Below are positions 44,570 through 56,999 of a DNA stretch of 64,000 bases, one piece after another. Position numbers and translations under genes: made by a program. Positions within the stretch are counted from its first letter, which is position 1. Every line of letters begins with the position of its first letter. This DNA is from Diadema setosum (lineage: Eukaryota > Echinodermata > Echinoidea > Diadematoida > Diadematidae). Below the pieces are notes generated by a model that ran no database searches, had not been told where the DNA came from, and worked only from the letters and a program-made list of their open reading frames with translations. The DNA lies in contig CM067069.1 in the NCBI GenBank assembly GCA_033980235.1, forward strand, positions 17,123,650-17,187,649. The letters run 5' to 3'.

Positions 44570-45249
44570 GTGACCCTGCACCTCAAAATAAACATAAAGT
44601 CGCCAGACATGAATTTCTAGTTAAGACCATATTCTAAAAGAGCAGACTTTAAGCTTTAAAATGATGTATAACTCAAATCAAATTGACTCTCCTAACCTAT
44701 CTAAATATTGGAAAGAAAGCACAAACTCAGGAAAAGTGTGAACTGAGAAAAGAGGCTCTGAAGTACAGTGTCTATTTAAGCGCTTAATCTTTACCAAACC
44801 GTGCTGGCTGTGCGATGAATGGGACAAAAAACAGGAAGTAAACCACCAGAGTAACAACAATGAAGGGATTATCAGATTAAACCTAAATTAAGCATGCCTC
44901 ATTAACACATTCTGTCCATAATTAATGCCAACTTTAAAAGCAGTAGCACTATCCTTTCAAAAGTTATTAGAATTGAAAGTGAAGACTGTGGACAAGGTTT
45001 TTCAGAAATGAAAAGGGGATTCTAAAGACACACCTATTCTACCTAAAATGTTCGAGATAAACTGCTAAAAAAACACACTTTCCTGCCCGTTTTATGATAC
45101 CAAATTTTAGCATAATGTAAAAGAAGACCAGCTCTTTCAGAAAATATGAAAAAGTCAAGTTTGGCTGGGTTGACCCATTTCACTTATTTTCATTCCTCAC
45201 ACAAAATCAGTGTGTGCGACTTTATGTTCGTTTTGAGGTGCACGGTCAC
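44570..45249. mobile_element. GTGACC-ended TIR element, copy 4 (unit 1 only)
   Basis: 680 bp, inverted relative to copies 1-3, between ATAT at 44566-44569 and 45250-45253. Units 2-4 carry the unoccupied site CTACATATACGG (49551, 53506 and 58589 regions), so this copy inserted after unit 1 separated from the others. Confidence 0.85.
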
Positions 45250-45296
45250 ATATACGGTCTATCTGTCTGTATTAAACTATTGTTTTATATATGTGG

Positions 45297-46921
45297 TCGA
45301 GTGGGGGGGGGGGGGGGTGTGGGAGGGGGGTGTCCCCCCTCCCACGGTAAGAACTTTTTTGCATTTGGATGTTGTAAATGGTGCAATTTGATGCATGTTT
45401 TTGCGCGTTTTATCGAGTTGAAACAGTCCCACTTGTTTAAGGTAGCAGTATATTTTAGTGTAGATTATTATTGAACAATTATTTGCCTATAAAATGGTAT
45501 AATTCCAATACACTTCTTGTATTAATTCTTTTCACTGAATATCATGAACGCGACTGAACCCGAGCGAGCGGAGCGAGCGAGGGGGTAGGGGAGGGTGTGG
45601 GAGGGGGGTTTCCCCCCTCCCACGGTGACAACTTTTTACATTTTGATTTTGCAAATGGTGCAATTTGTTGCATGTATTTGAGTGTTTTAACGACGTGAAA
45701 CAGTCCCGCTTGTTTAAGATTCCAGTATATTTTAGTGTAGATTATTATTGAAGAATATTATTTGCCTATAAAATGGTATAATTCCAATACACTTCTTGTA
45801 TTAATTCTTTTCACTGAATATAATGAACGCGACTGAACCCGAGCGGGCGGAGCGAGCGAGAGGGGGAGGGTGTGGGAGGGGGGTGTCCCCCCTCCCACGG
45901 TAAGAACTTTTTGCATTTGGATGTTGTAAATGGTGCAATTTGATGCATGTTTTTGCGCGTTTTATCGAGTTGAAACAGTCCCACTTGTTTAAGGTAGCAG
46001 TATATTTTAGTGTAGATTATTATTGAACAATATTATTTGCCTATCCTAAAATGGTATAATTACAATACACTTCTTGTATTAATTCTTTTCACTGAATATC
46101 ATGAACGCGACTGAACCCGAACGAGCGGAACGAGCGAGGGGGTAGAGGAGGGTGTGGGAGGGCCCCCCCCCCCTCCCACGGTGAGGACTTTTTGCATTTT
46201 GATGTTGCAAATGGTGCAATTTTGATGCACGTTTTTGCGTGTTTTAACGAGTTGAAACAGTCCCACTTGTTTGAGGTTGCAGTATATTTTAGTGTAGATT
46301 ATTATTGAACAATTTGCCTATAAAATGGTATAATTCAAATACACTTCTTGTATTAATTCTTTTCACTGAATATCATGAACGCGACTGAACCCGAGCGAGC
46401 GGAGCGAGCGAGGGGGTAGGGGAGGGTGTGGGAGGGGGGTCTCCCCCCTCCCACGGTGAGAACTTTTTACATTTTGATTTTGCAAATGGTGCAATTTGAT
46501 GCATGTTTTTGCGTGTTTTAACGACGTGAAACAGTCCCACTTGTTTAAGATTGCAGTTTATTTTAGTGTAGATTATTATTGAACAATCGCCTATAAAATG
46601 CTATAATTCCACTACACTTCTTGTATTAATTCTTTTCACTGAATATCATGAACGCGACTGAACCCGAGCGAGCGGAGCGAACGAGGGGGGAGGCGAGGGT
46701 GTGGGAGGGGGGTGTCCACCCCCCCCCCCCCCACTTTAAGAACTTTTTTGCATTTTGATTTTGCAAATGGTGTAATTTGATGCATGTTTTTGCGCGTTTT
46801 ATCGACGTGAAACAGTTCCACTTGTTTAAGGTAGCAGTATATTTTAGTGTAGATTATTATTGAACAATTTGCCTATAAAATGATATAATTTAGATACACT
46901 TCTTGTATTAATTCTTTTCAC
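45297..46921. repeat. ~275 bp satellite array, unit 1
   Basis: About six monomers. The landmark TGAACGCGACTGAACCCGAG recurs at 45545, 45823, 46102, 46376 and 46649, so the period is 273-279. Each monomer has a GC-rich inverted repeat (12-base arms GTGGGAGGGGGG and CCCCCCTCCCAC around TCT at 46428-46454), then an AT-rich half ending CTTCTTGTATTAATTCTTTT. Confidence 0.9.
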
Positions 46922-47969
46922 TGTTGTAAGGAGTTGATTTAAATCTAATTTAAATACCCTCCAGTCTGGGAGGAAGTGAATTTGCATATGAATTTAGTCG
47001 GGTTGGAGGCATCCCACATGCAGGTGTTTGACAGCTATTGTTTCCCGGCATAGTTAAGTTGCAGCAGCCAGCGTAGTATAGGCAGGCTCACAAGAAGTGA
47101 AGCTGCCACACCCTGTCTTGCCACCAGACAGACCAGACGCTGCAGAGCCTTGTCTAGCAGTGATGCCACAACTGGGGTGTCCAAGGCCCAAACGAGACTG
47201 TAGAGGACGTAAAGTTCGGACCAGACGTGGAGGCTAAGCAGCAAGGCCAGATAAAGAGGTTGATGGGTGCGTATAGGGATGTCATGACTGACCTCCCGGG
47301 TAAGACACACCTAGGCAGCCACTCAATCCGGCTGACATCAGATGACCCGGTCAGACAGAAACCATATCCTGTCCCTCATGCCCTCCGCGGCGTGATTGAA
47401 GAGGAAGTTGAGAAGATGGTCGAGTTGGGAGTCATAGAAAAGTCTAACTCCCCATACTCTTCCCCAATTGTGATCGTGAAGAAATCTGACGGCAGTAATC
47501 GCTTCTGCATCGATTTTCGACGGCTGAATCGCGTCACTGTCTTTGACGCCGAACCTCTTCCCAACGCAGAGGAAATATTCGCCGGACTGTCAGGATCACA
47601 CTACTTCTCCAAAGTGGATTTGAGTAAGGGATACTGGCAGATCCCTCTCTCAGATGACGCAAAGGAGAAGACAGCATTTCAGACTACAGGTGGGCTGTAC
47701 CATTTCCGCGTAATGCCTTTTGGGCTAGTCAACGCACCGGCCACGTTCAGCCGAGTGATGCGGAAATTGCTGGCAGGCATGAAGCACGTGACAAACTACT
47801 TGGATGACATCCTCATACACACACGGACATGGGAGGAGCACCTCGATACACTACGCGAGTTGCTTCGACGACTGAGAGCAGCAGGACTGACTGCTCGCCC
47901 CAGCAAGTGTCAACTTGGGTGCAAACAAGTAGAGTTCTTGGGGCACCTCGTGCAACACGGAAAAGTCCA
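46922..47969 (+). mobile_element. truncated Ty3 (gypsy) retrotransposon, unit 1
   Basis: Begins TGTTGTAAGGAG directly after satellite sequence, plausibly an LTR start. It runs without gag or protease into reverse-transcriptase coding sequence and stops at the duplication breakpoint. An internal deletion joining LTR to pol is implied. Confidence 0.75.
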
Positions 47970-48003
47970 GAAAATATGCAAGCAAATACGTAAGTTTGTA
48001 TAG
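47227..48003 (+). pseudogene. Ty3 reverse transcriptase fragment, unit 1
   Basis: An uninterrupted frame that opens upstream of the GTG at 47227 (readable back to a TGA near 47160). Motifs in order: LGVIEKSNSPYSSPIV, CIDFRRLN, KVDLSKGYWQIPL, FGLVNAPATFSR, catalytic YLDDIL near 47800, then EFLGHLV. After GKVQ the frame runs into kringle-intron sequence and stops at 48001-48003. Thumb, RNase H and integrase are missing. The RT palm is intact by eye, but there is no promoter, gag or RNase H, so no activity is expected. Confidence 0.85.
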
Positions 48004-48325
48004 AATACAGTAACAAACTTACACACAACCACGCATAAAAGATACATATATTCATGCATACGTTGCTTAGGCCGTTCCTCCTTACAAGAAAAAAAAAATC
48101 GACAATAAACACTGTTTGCACATCTCCAAGACAAACTCGCAATCACCTGAATCAAGATAATATATTATTGGCTGTTGTTTTATTTCACAGTTCCAAGGAA
48201 ACCACACTTAATCAGAATTAAGTAGAATAAAGGGAAAGACATGCAGTAGAAACTCGACTATCACACCACACAACAGTACATGTATACCCACTTTTTCTGA
48301 GCTATATGTTTTAGATATCACTAAC

Positions 48326-48604
48326 CAGTTGTTTCTGCACAGTGCGGCTGAGATGGGTAGCCTATGTCACAGTACTCCCATCGCGTCTCATCACTCGTTG
48401 TGTAGCACCAGGCCGTGTCTGACTGATCCGGGTTACGACACAGGTTGTGGTCCCCCAACCCGGCATCTGGGTATCTTTCTGGTGTTCGACTGTGCTCATG
48501 AGGAGATTGGGAGGACCACACCTGGCAAGAGAGACCACTGCGGGTGTAATTGCGGTTCCCTCTGTAATCAGTCCCGTATGGATCAGCGTAGCATTCTCTG
48601 GGAT
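48326..48604 (-). CDS. kringle-domain exon, tandem unit 2
   Basis: 279 nt, phase 1-1, with the same splice sites as unit 1. All six cysteines are intact. Carries the expanded-type residues SGLSCQVW, SDTAWCY and PHCAETTG. It differs from units 3 and 4 only at a silent site (CAA for CAG in the Ser-Gln-Ser segment), which indicates very recent duplication or ongoing homogenisation. Confidence 0.88.
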
Positions 48605-48954
48605 CTGGTTAGTACAAGAAATGAAACAGTTAGCGTAAACAAATTCACAATATATTAGTGTCAATGGATAGCGTATCAGCGCTTGATTTTCCAATGACAG
48701 CACCACAGTGAATCTTCAAAAGATGTGTTTACTTAGCCGTGGCATAACGGTTATGACTACCGGCATACTTTTGTTTTGATTGTTTATTTGTTTGTTTGGC
48801 TGCAGTCATCTGTATGTCTCTGTCTATCTGACTGCCTGTCTGTATTTAAGCTACCTGCTAAACTTGAGTTAAATATTCCAGTTAACAATATTTTTTCCAG
48901 ATCAGGTTCTGCTAAGGTCTGTTTAGTCCGTTTCTCAAACTTCCTGTTATTACA

Positions 48955-49526
48955 AGGGAATTCCAGTGCAGTTGAGAGTTAGTTTGCAAAAGGAGTAAAA
49001 TTCGTTTGTACAACAAGGAAAATTTGATCAAAATTGGCTGAAAAATAAGGCAGTTATGACATTTTGAAGTTTTTTTTTTTTGTTTTACTATTTTCAGGAA
49101 ACAGCTAGTTCTTGAATATTCAGAATGAATCTGCAAATAGTGAAGTGATGTCATCCCCCACAACTTGTCATATAGTTTGTACATAAGAGGTTGAAATTTC
49201 CATTTTTCCAATCACACTCAAATACACCCCAGTCTCAATTTTATTCTGAAGTTATTCAACTGTGAATTACATCCTGCTTTACGCATTGATAACAGAAATT
49301 GAATTTTTACTCTTTGTCCACGATCGATTAAAAAAAGGGAGATGATCACATCACGGTATCTCTGACTCATTGGCATATTCATATCAGCTGGATGACAACT
49401 GTTCTGCAGAAATCATTACTTCATTAATTTTTACTCCATTTTTTTTTAATCAAAATTTTACTTTTGTACTCATAAGATGTTATTCTTTCTTATCAGACTA
49501 ACCTAAAACTTTACTGGAATTTCTCT
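48955..49526. mobile_element. TTAA-type MITE, unit 2 copy
   Basis: Near-identical to the unit 1 copy, with a shorter internal poly-T (about 49070-49081). Confidence 0.6.
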
Positions 49527-50035
49527 TTAAACGAAATTGTAAAGTTTCGTCTACATATACGGTCTATCTGTCTGTTTCTTATTAAACTATTGTTTTATAT
49601 ATAGGCTTACTGACAATTATATTGAATATGGTGATCCCCATAAATAATACCAAAGATTTCATTATTGGGCTACCTACTATTTTGACAGCATCTCAGCAAA
49701 CATATTATCCTGATATCGTCTATTTTATGTACCTATGTTGTCTTTTGTCTCTTTAGTAATGAAGTTACCGCCGTAGTCCCTACCCTACATTAATTCTATA
49801 CCACCCCTTCCCCCTAAAAAGACATACAGTCAACTCCCGTTATAACGAAATGCTCGGGACCGGCAGTTTTCTTTCGTTATAACGAAATTTCGTTATAACC
49901 GAACAAATACAATATATAACGAAAACAAGGAACCACGTATATATCATAGTATGTTTGCTGAATACTCATCATACACTGGAAAGCAACGGCGTAGCCAGGA
50001 TTTCAACTTAGGGGGGGGGGGGGGCGGTTAGTCTG

Positions 50036-50867
50036 CGAGGGAGCGAAGCGACCGAGCCCGAGCGAGCGGAGCGAGCGAGAGGGGGAGGGTGTGGGAGGGG
50101 GGTGTCCCCCCTCCCACGGTAAGAACTTTTTTGCATTTGGATGTTGTAAATGGTGCAATTTGATGCATGTTTTTGCGCGTTTTATCGAGTTGAAACAGTC
50201 CCACTTGTTTAAGGTAGCAGTATATTTTAGTGTAGATTATTATTGAACAATATTATTTGCCTATAAAATGGTATAATTACAATACACTTCTTGTATTAAT
50301 TCTTTTCACTGAATATCATGAACGCGACTGAACCCGAGCGAGCGGAACGAGCGAGGGGGTAGGGGAGGGTGTGGGAGGGCCCCCCCCCCCCTCCCACGGT
50401 GAGAAATTTTTGCATTTTGATGTTGCAAATGGTGCAATTTTGATGCACGTTTTTGCGTGTTTTAACGAGTTGAAACAGTCCCACTTGTTTGAGGTTGCAG
50501 TATATTTTAGTGTAGATTATTATTGAACAATTTGCCTATAAAATGGTATAATTCAAATACACTTCTTGTATTAATTCTTTTCACTGAATATCATGAACGC
50601 GACTGAACCCGAGCGAGCGGAGCGAGCGAGGGGGTAGGGGAGGGTGTGGGAGGTTGGTCTCCCCCCCCCCCCCCCCCCCACGGTGAGAACTTTTTACATT
50701 TTGATTTTGCAAATGGTGTAATTTGATGCATGTTTTTGCGCGTTTTATCGACGTGAAACAGTCCCACTTGTTTAAGGTAACAGTATATTTTAGTGTAGAT
50801 TATTATTGAACAATTTGCCTATAAAATGATATAATTTAGATACACTTCTTGTATTAATTCTTTTCAC
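50036..50867. repeat. ~275 bp satellite array, unit 2
   Basis: About three monomers, with the landmark at 50319 and 50594. Introduced by GCGAGGGAGCGAAGCGACCG. One hairpin has decayed to a long C run near 50661-50679. Confidence 0.85.
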
Positions 50868-51918
50868 TGTTGTAAGGAGTTGATTTAAATCTAATTTAAA
50901 TACCCTCCAGTCTGGGAGGAAGTGAATTTGCATATGAATTTAGTCGGGTTGGAGGCATCCCACATGCAGGTGTTTGACAGCTATTGTTTCCCGGCATAGT
51001 TAAGTTGCAGCAGCCAGCGTAGTATAGGCAGGCTCACAAGAAGTGAAGCTGCCACACCCTGTCTTGCCACCAGACAGACCAGACGCTGCAGAGCCTTGTC
51101 TAGCAGTGATGCCACAACTGGGGTGTCCAAGGCCCAAACGAGACTGTAGAGGACGTAAAGTTCGGACCAGACGTGGAGGCTAAGCAGCAAGGCCAGATAA
51201 AGAGGTTGATGGGTGCGTATAGGGATGTCATGACTGACCTCCCGGGTAAGACACACCTAGGCAGCCACTCAATCCGGCTGACATCAGATGACCCGGTCAG
51301 ACAGAAACCATATCCTGTCCCTCATGCCCTCCGCGGCGTGATTGAAGAGGAAGTTGAGAAGATGGTCGAGTTGGGAGTCATAGAAAAGTCTAACTCCCCA
51401 TACTCTTCCCCAATTGTGATCGTGAAGAAATCTGATGGCAGAATCGCTTCTGCATCGATTTTCGACGGCTGAATCGCGTCACTGTCTTTGACGCCGAACC
51501 TCTTCCCAACGCAGAGGAAATATTCGCCGGACTGTCAGGATCACACTACTTCTCCAAAGTGGATTTGAGTAAGGGATACTGGCAGATCCCTCTCTCAGAT
51601 GACGCAAAGGAGAAGACAGCATTTCAGACTACAGGTGGGCTGTACCATTTCCGCGTAATGCCTTTTGGGCTAGTCAACGCACCGGCCACGTTCAGCCGAG
51701 TGATGCGGAAATTGCTGGCAGGCATGAAGCACGTGACAAACTACTTGGATGACATCCTCATACACACACGGACATGGGAGGAGCACCTCGATACACTACG
51801 CGAGTTGCTTCGACGACTGAGAGCAGCAGGACTGACTGCTCGCCCCAGCAAGTGTCAATTAACTTGGGTGCAAACAAGTAGAGTTCTTGGGGCACCTCGT
51901 GCAACACGGAAAAGTCCA
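50868..51918 (+). mobile_element. truncated Ty3 fragment, unit 2 (frameshifted)
   Basis: As in unit 1, but the RT frame has a 1-base loss after SDG (near 51439) and a TTAA insertion near 51858. The open frames are therefore 51173-51472 and 51559-51942. YLDDIL is still present. Confidence 0.8.
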
Positions 51919-52277
51919 GAAAATATGCAAGCAAATACGTAAGTTTGTATAGAATACAGCAACAAACTTACACACAACCACGCATAAAAGATACATATAT
52001 TCATGCATACGTTGCTTAGGCCGTTCCTCCTTACAAGAAAAAAAAAATCGACAATAAACACTGTTTGCACATCTCCAAGACAAACTCGCAATCACCTGAA
52101 TCAAGATAATATAATATTATTGGCTGTTGTTTTATTTCACAGTTCCAAGGAAACCACACTTAATCAGAATTAAGTAGAATAAAGGGAAAGACATGCAGTA
52201 GAAACTCGACTATCACACCACACAACAGTACATGTATACCCACTTTTTCTGAGCTATATGTTTTAGATATCACTAAC

Positions 52278-52556
52278 CAGTTGTTTCTGCACAGTGCGGC
52301 TGAGATGGGTAGCCTATGTCACAGTACTCCCATCGCGTCTCATCACTCGTTGTGTAGCACCAGGCCGTGTCTGACTGATCCGGGTTACGACACAGGTTGT
52401 GGTCCCCCAACCCGGCATCTGGGTATCTTTCTGGTGTTCGACTGTGCTCATGAGGAGACTGGGAGGACCACACCTGGCAAGAGAGACCACTGCGGGTGTA
52501 ATTGCGGTTCCCTCTGTAATCAGTCCCGTATGGATCAGCGTAGCATTCTCTGGGAT
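52278..52556 (-). CDS. kringle-domain exon, tandem unit 3
   Basis: 279 nt, phase 1-1, same splice sites. The protein is identical to units 2 and 4 as far as I can read (SGLSCQVW, SDTAWCY, PHCAETTG) and all six cysteines are intact. A transcript could splice it directly to the unit 2 kringle in frame, with no linker micro-exon between. Confidence 0.88.
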
Positions 52557-52906
52557 CTGGTTAGTACAAGAAATGAAACAGTTAGCGTAAACAAATTCAC
52601 AATATATTAGTGTCAATGGATAGCGTATCAGCGCTTGATTTTCCAATGACAGCACCACAGTGAATCTTCAAAAGATGTGTTTACTTAGCCGTGGCATAAC
52701 GGTTATGACTACCGGCATACTTTTGTTTTGATTGTTTATTTGTTTGTTTGGCTGCAGTCATCTGTATGTCTCTGTCTATCTGACTGCCTGTCTGTATTTA
52801 AGCTACCTGCTAAACTTGAGTTAAATATTCCAGTTAACAATATTTTTTCCAGATCAGGTTCTGCTAAGGTCTGTTTAGTCCGTTTCTCAAACTTCCTGTT
52901 ATTACA

Positions 52907-53480
52907 AGGGAATTCCAGTGCAGTTGAGAGTTAGTTTGCAAAAGGAGTAAAATTCGTTTGTACAACAAGGAAAATTTGATCAAAATTGGCTGAAAAATAA
53001 GGCAGTTATGACATTTTGAAGGTTTTTTTTTTTTTGTTTTACTATTTTCAGGAAACAGCTAGTTCTTGAATATTCAGAATGAATCTGCAAATAGTGAAGT
53101 GATGTCATCCCCCACAACTTGTCATATAGTTTGTACATAAGAGGTTGAAATTTCCATTTTTCCAATCACACTCAAATACACCCCAGTCTCAATTTTATTC
53201 TGAAGTTATTCATCTGTGAATTACATCCTGCTTTACGCTTTGATAACAGAAATTGAATTTTTACTCTTTGTCCACGATCGATTAAAAAATGGGAGATGAT
53301 CACATCACGGTATCTCTGACTCATTGGCATATTCATATCAGCTGGATGACAACTGTTCTGCAGAAATCATTACTTCATTAATTTTTACTCCATTTTTTTT
53401 TAATCAAAATTTTACTTTTGTACTCATAAGATGTTATTCTTTCTTATCAGACTAACCTAAAACTTTACTGGAATTTCTCT
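52907..53480. mobile_element. TTAA-type MITE, unit 3 copy
   Basis: Near-identical to the copies in units 2 and 4. Confidence 0.6.
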
Positions 53481-53992
53481 TTAAACGAAATTGTAAAGTT
53501 TCGTCTACATATACGGTCTATCTGTCTGTTTCTTATTAAACTATTGTTTTATATATAGGCTTACTGACAATTATATTGAATATGGTGATCCCCATAAATA
53601 ATACCAAAGATTTCATTATTGGGCTACCTCCTATTTTGACAGCATCTCAGCAAACATATTATCCTGATATCGTCTATTTTATGTACCTATGTTGTCTTTT
53701 GTCTCTTTAGTAATGAAGTTACCGCCGTAGTCCCTACCCTACATTAATTCTATACCACCCCTTCCCCCTAAAAAGACATACAGTCAACTCCCGTTATAAC
53801 GAAATGCTCGGGACCGGCAGTTTTCTTTCGTTATAACGAAATTTCGTTATAACCGAACAAATACAATATATAACGAAAACAAGGAACCACGTATATATCA
53901 TAGTATGTTTGCTGAATACTCATCATACACTGGAAAGCAACGGCGTAGCCAGGATTTCATCTTAAGGGGGGGGGGGGCGGTTAGTCTGCGAG

Positions 53993-55947
53993 GGAACGAA
54001 GCGACCGAGCCCGAGCGAGCGGAGCGAGCGGAGCGAGCGAGAGGGGGAGGGTGTGGGAGGGGGGTGTCCCCCCTCCCACGGTAAGAACTTTTTTTGCATT
54101 TGGATGTTGTAAATGGTGCAATTTGATGCATGTTTTTGCGCGTTTTATCGACGTGAAACAGTCCCACTTGTTTAAGGTAGCAGTATATTTTAGTGTAGAT
54201 TATTATTGAACAATTATTTGCCTATAAAATGGTATAATTCCAATACACTTCTTGTATTAATTTTTTTTCACTGAATATCATGAACGCGACTGAACCCGAG
54301 CGAGCTGAGCGAGCGGAGCGAGCGAGGGGGTAGGGGAGGGTGTGGGAGGGGGGTTTCCCCCCTCCCACGGTGACAACTTTTTACATTTTGATTTTGCAAA
54401 TGGTGCAATTTGTTGCATGTATTTGCGTGTTTTAACGACGTGAAACAGTCCCACTTGTTTAAGATTGCAGTTTATTTTAGTGTAGATTATTATTGAACAA
54501 TATTATTTGCCTATAAAATGGTACAATTCCAATACACTTCTTGTATTAATTCTTTTCACTGAATATCATGAACGCGACTGAACCCGAGCGAGCGGAGCGA
54601 GCGAGGGGGTAGGGGAGGGTGTGGGAGGCCCCCCCCCCTCCCATGGTGAGAACTTTTTGCATTTTGATGTTGCAAATGGTGCAATTTTGATGCACGTTTT
54701 TGCGTGTTTTAACGAGTTGAAACAGTCCCACTTGTTTGAGGTTGCAGTATATTTTAGTGTAGATTATTATTGAACAATTTGCCTATAAAATGGTATAATT
54801 CAAATACACTTCTTGTATTAATTCTTTTCACTGAATATCATGAACGCGACTGAACCCGAGCCAGCGGAGCGAGCGAGGGGGTAGGGGAGGGTGTGGGAGG
54901 GGGGTCTCCCCCCTCCCACGGTGAGAACTTTTTACATTTTGATTTTGCAAATGGTGCAATTTGATGCATGTTTTTGCGTGTTTTAACGATGTGAAACAGT
55001 CCCACTTGTTTAAGATTGCAGTATATTTTAGTGTAGATTATTATTGAACAATATTATTTGCCTATAAAATGGTATAATTCCAATACACTTCTTGTATTAA
55101 TTCTTTTCACTGAATATCATGAACGCGACTGAACCCGAGCGAGCGGAGCGAGCGAGAGGGTAGGGGAGAGTGTGGGAGGGCCCCCCCCCCCTCCCACGGT
55201 GAGAACTTTTTGCATTTTGATGTAAACTCTTGCAAATGGTGCAATTTTGATGCACGTTTTTGCGTGTTTTAACGAGTTGAAACAGTCCCACTTGTTTGAG
55301 GTTGCAGTATATTTTAGTGTAGATTATTATTGAACAATTTGCCTATAAAATGGTATAATTCCACTACACTTCTTGTATTAATTCTTTTCACTGAATATCA
55401 TGAACGCGACTGAACCCGAGCGAGCGGAGCGAGCGAGGGGGTAGGGGAGGGTGTGGGAGGGGGGTCTCCCCCCTCCCACGGTGAGAACTTTTTTCATTTT
55501 GATTTTGCAAAAGGTGCAATTTGATGCATGTTTTTGCGTGTTTTAACGACGTGAAACAGTCCCACTTGTTTAAGATTGCAGTTTATTTTAGTGTAGATTA
55601 TTATTGAACAATCGCCTATAAAATGCTATAATTCCACTACACTTCTTGTATTAATTCTTTTCACTGAATATCATGAACGCGACTCAACCCGAGCGAGCGG
55701 AGCGAACGAGGGGGGAGGCGAGGGTGTGGGAGGGGGGTGTCCACCCCCCCCCCCCCCCACGGTAAGAACTTTTTTGCATTTTGATTTTGCAAATGGTGTA
55801 ATTTGATGCATGTTTTTGCGCGTTTTATCGACGTGAAACAGTTCCACTTGTTTAAGGTAGCAGTATATTTTAGTGTAGATTATTATTGAACAATTTGCCT
55901 ATAAAATGATATAATTTAGATACACTTCTTGTATTAATTCTTTTCAC
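53993..55947. repeat. ~275 bp satellite array, unit 3
   Basis: About seven monomers: the landmark occurs at 54281, 54569, 54841, 55120, 55401 and 55674 (steps 272-288). Alternating monomer subtypes (GTTTCCC, CCCC and GTCTCCC loop forms) suggest a higher-order arrangement. Confidence 0.85.
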
Positions 55948-56999
55948 TGTTGTAAGGAGTTGATTTAAATCTAATTTAAATACCCTCCAGTCTGGGAGGA
56001 AGTGAATTTGCATATGAATTTAGTCGGGTTGGAGGCATCCCACATGCAGGTGTTTGACAGCTATTGTTTCCCGGCATAGTTAAGTTGCAGCAGCCAGCGT
56101 AGTATAGGCAGGCTCACAAGAAGTGAAGCTGCCACACCCTGTCTTGCCACTAGACAGACCAGACGCTGCAGAGCCTTGTCTAGCAGTGATGCCACAACTG
56201 GGGTGTCCAAGGCCCAAACGAGACTGTAGAGGACGTAAAGTTCGGACCAGACGTGGAGGCTAAGCAGCAAGGCCAGATAAAGAGGTTGATGGGTGCGTAT
56301 AGGGATGTCATGACTGACCTCCCGGGTAAGACACACCTAGGCAGCCACTCAATCCGGCTGACATCAGATGACCCGGTCAGACAGAAACCATATCCTGTCC
56401 CTCATGCCCTCCGCGGCGTGATTGAAGAGGAAGTTGAGAAGATGGTCGAGTTGGGAGTCATAGAAAAGTCTAACTCCCCATACTCTTCCCCAATTGTGAT
56501 CGTGAAGAAATCTGACGGCAGTAATCGCTTCTGCATCGATTTTCGACGGCTGAATCGCGTCACTGTCTTTGACGCCGAACCTCTTCCCAACGCAGAGGAA
56601 ATATTCGCCGGACTGTCAGGATCACACTACTTCTCCAAAGTGGATTTGAGTAAGGGATACTGGCAGATCCCTCTCTCAGATGACGCAAAGGAGAAGACAG
56701 CATTTCAGACTACAGGTGGGCTGTACCATTTCCGCGTAATGCCTTTTGGGCTAGTCAACGCACCGGCCACGTTCAGCCGAGTGATGCGGAAATTGCTGGC
56801 AGGCATGAAGCACGTGACAAACTACTTGGATGACATCCTCATACACACACGGACATGGGAGGAGCACCTCGATACACTACGCGAGTTGCTTCGACGACTG
56901 AGAGCAGCAGGACTGACTGCTCGCCCCAGCAAGTGTCAATTAACTTGGATGCAAACAAGTAGAGTTCTTGGGGCACCTCGTGCAACACGGAAAAGTCCA
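55948..56999 (+). mobile_element. truncated Ty3 fragment, unit 3
   Basis: The RT frame (56253-57023) is open through YLDDIL. It then shifts at the TTAA insertion near 56938, so the EFLGHLV end is lost and a different tail is read. Confidence 0.8.

Larger units (their letters stand above)
42976..47969. repeat. tandem segmental duplication, unit 1 (4994 bp)
   Basis: Contains the kringle exon 43334-43612, a TTAA MITE, an extra GTGACC element (44570-45249) absent from units 2-4, a satellite array and the Ty3 fragment. It lacks about 400 bases present in units 2-4 (for example 49600-50035), including a pogo-like CAGTCAACTCCCGTTATAAC end. Its kringle is the most divergent of the four. Confidence 0.85.
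47970..51918. repeat. tandem segmental duplication, unit 2 (3949 bp)
   Basis: The shortest unit, because its satellite array has only about three monomers. It contains kringle exon 48326-48604, the TTAA MITE, a pogo-like left end at 49827, the array and a frameshifted Ty3 fragment. Confidence 0.85.
51919..56999. repeat. tandem segmental duplication, unit 3 (5081 bp)
   Basis: Contains kringle exon 52278-52556, the TTAA MITE, the pogo-like end, a seven-monomer satellite array and the Ty3 fragment. It shares the TTAA insertion in the RT frame with unit 2. Confidence 0.85.

Noticed and set aside
47035..47310. Minus-strand 91-codon frame starting MCLTREVSHD, repeated five times
   Set aside because: It lies antisense to the Ty3 fragment and is repeated only with it.
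47227..47969. Domesticated Ty3 RT gene, since the frame is open in units 1, 3 and 4
   Set aside because: The frame is truncated at the same breakpoint, lacks RNase H and any promoter, and is frameshifted in unit 2. Its apparent conservation is explained by recent duplication.
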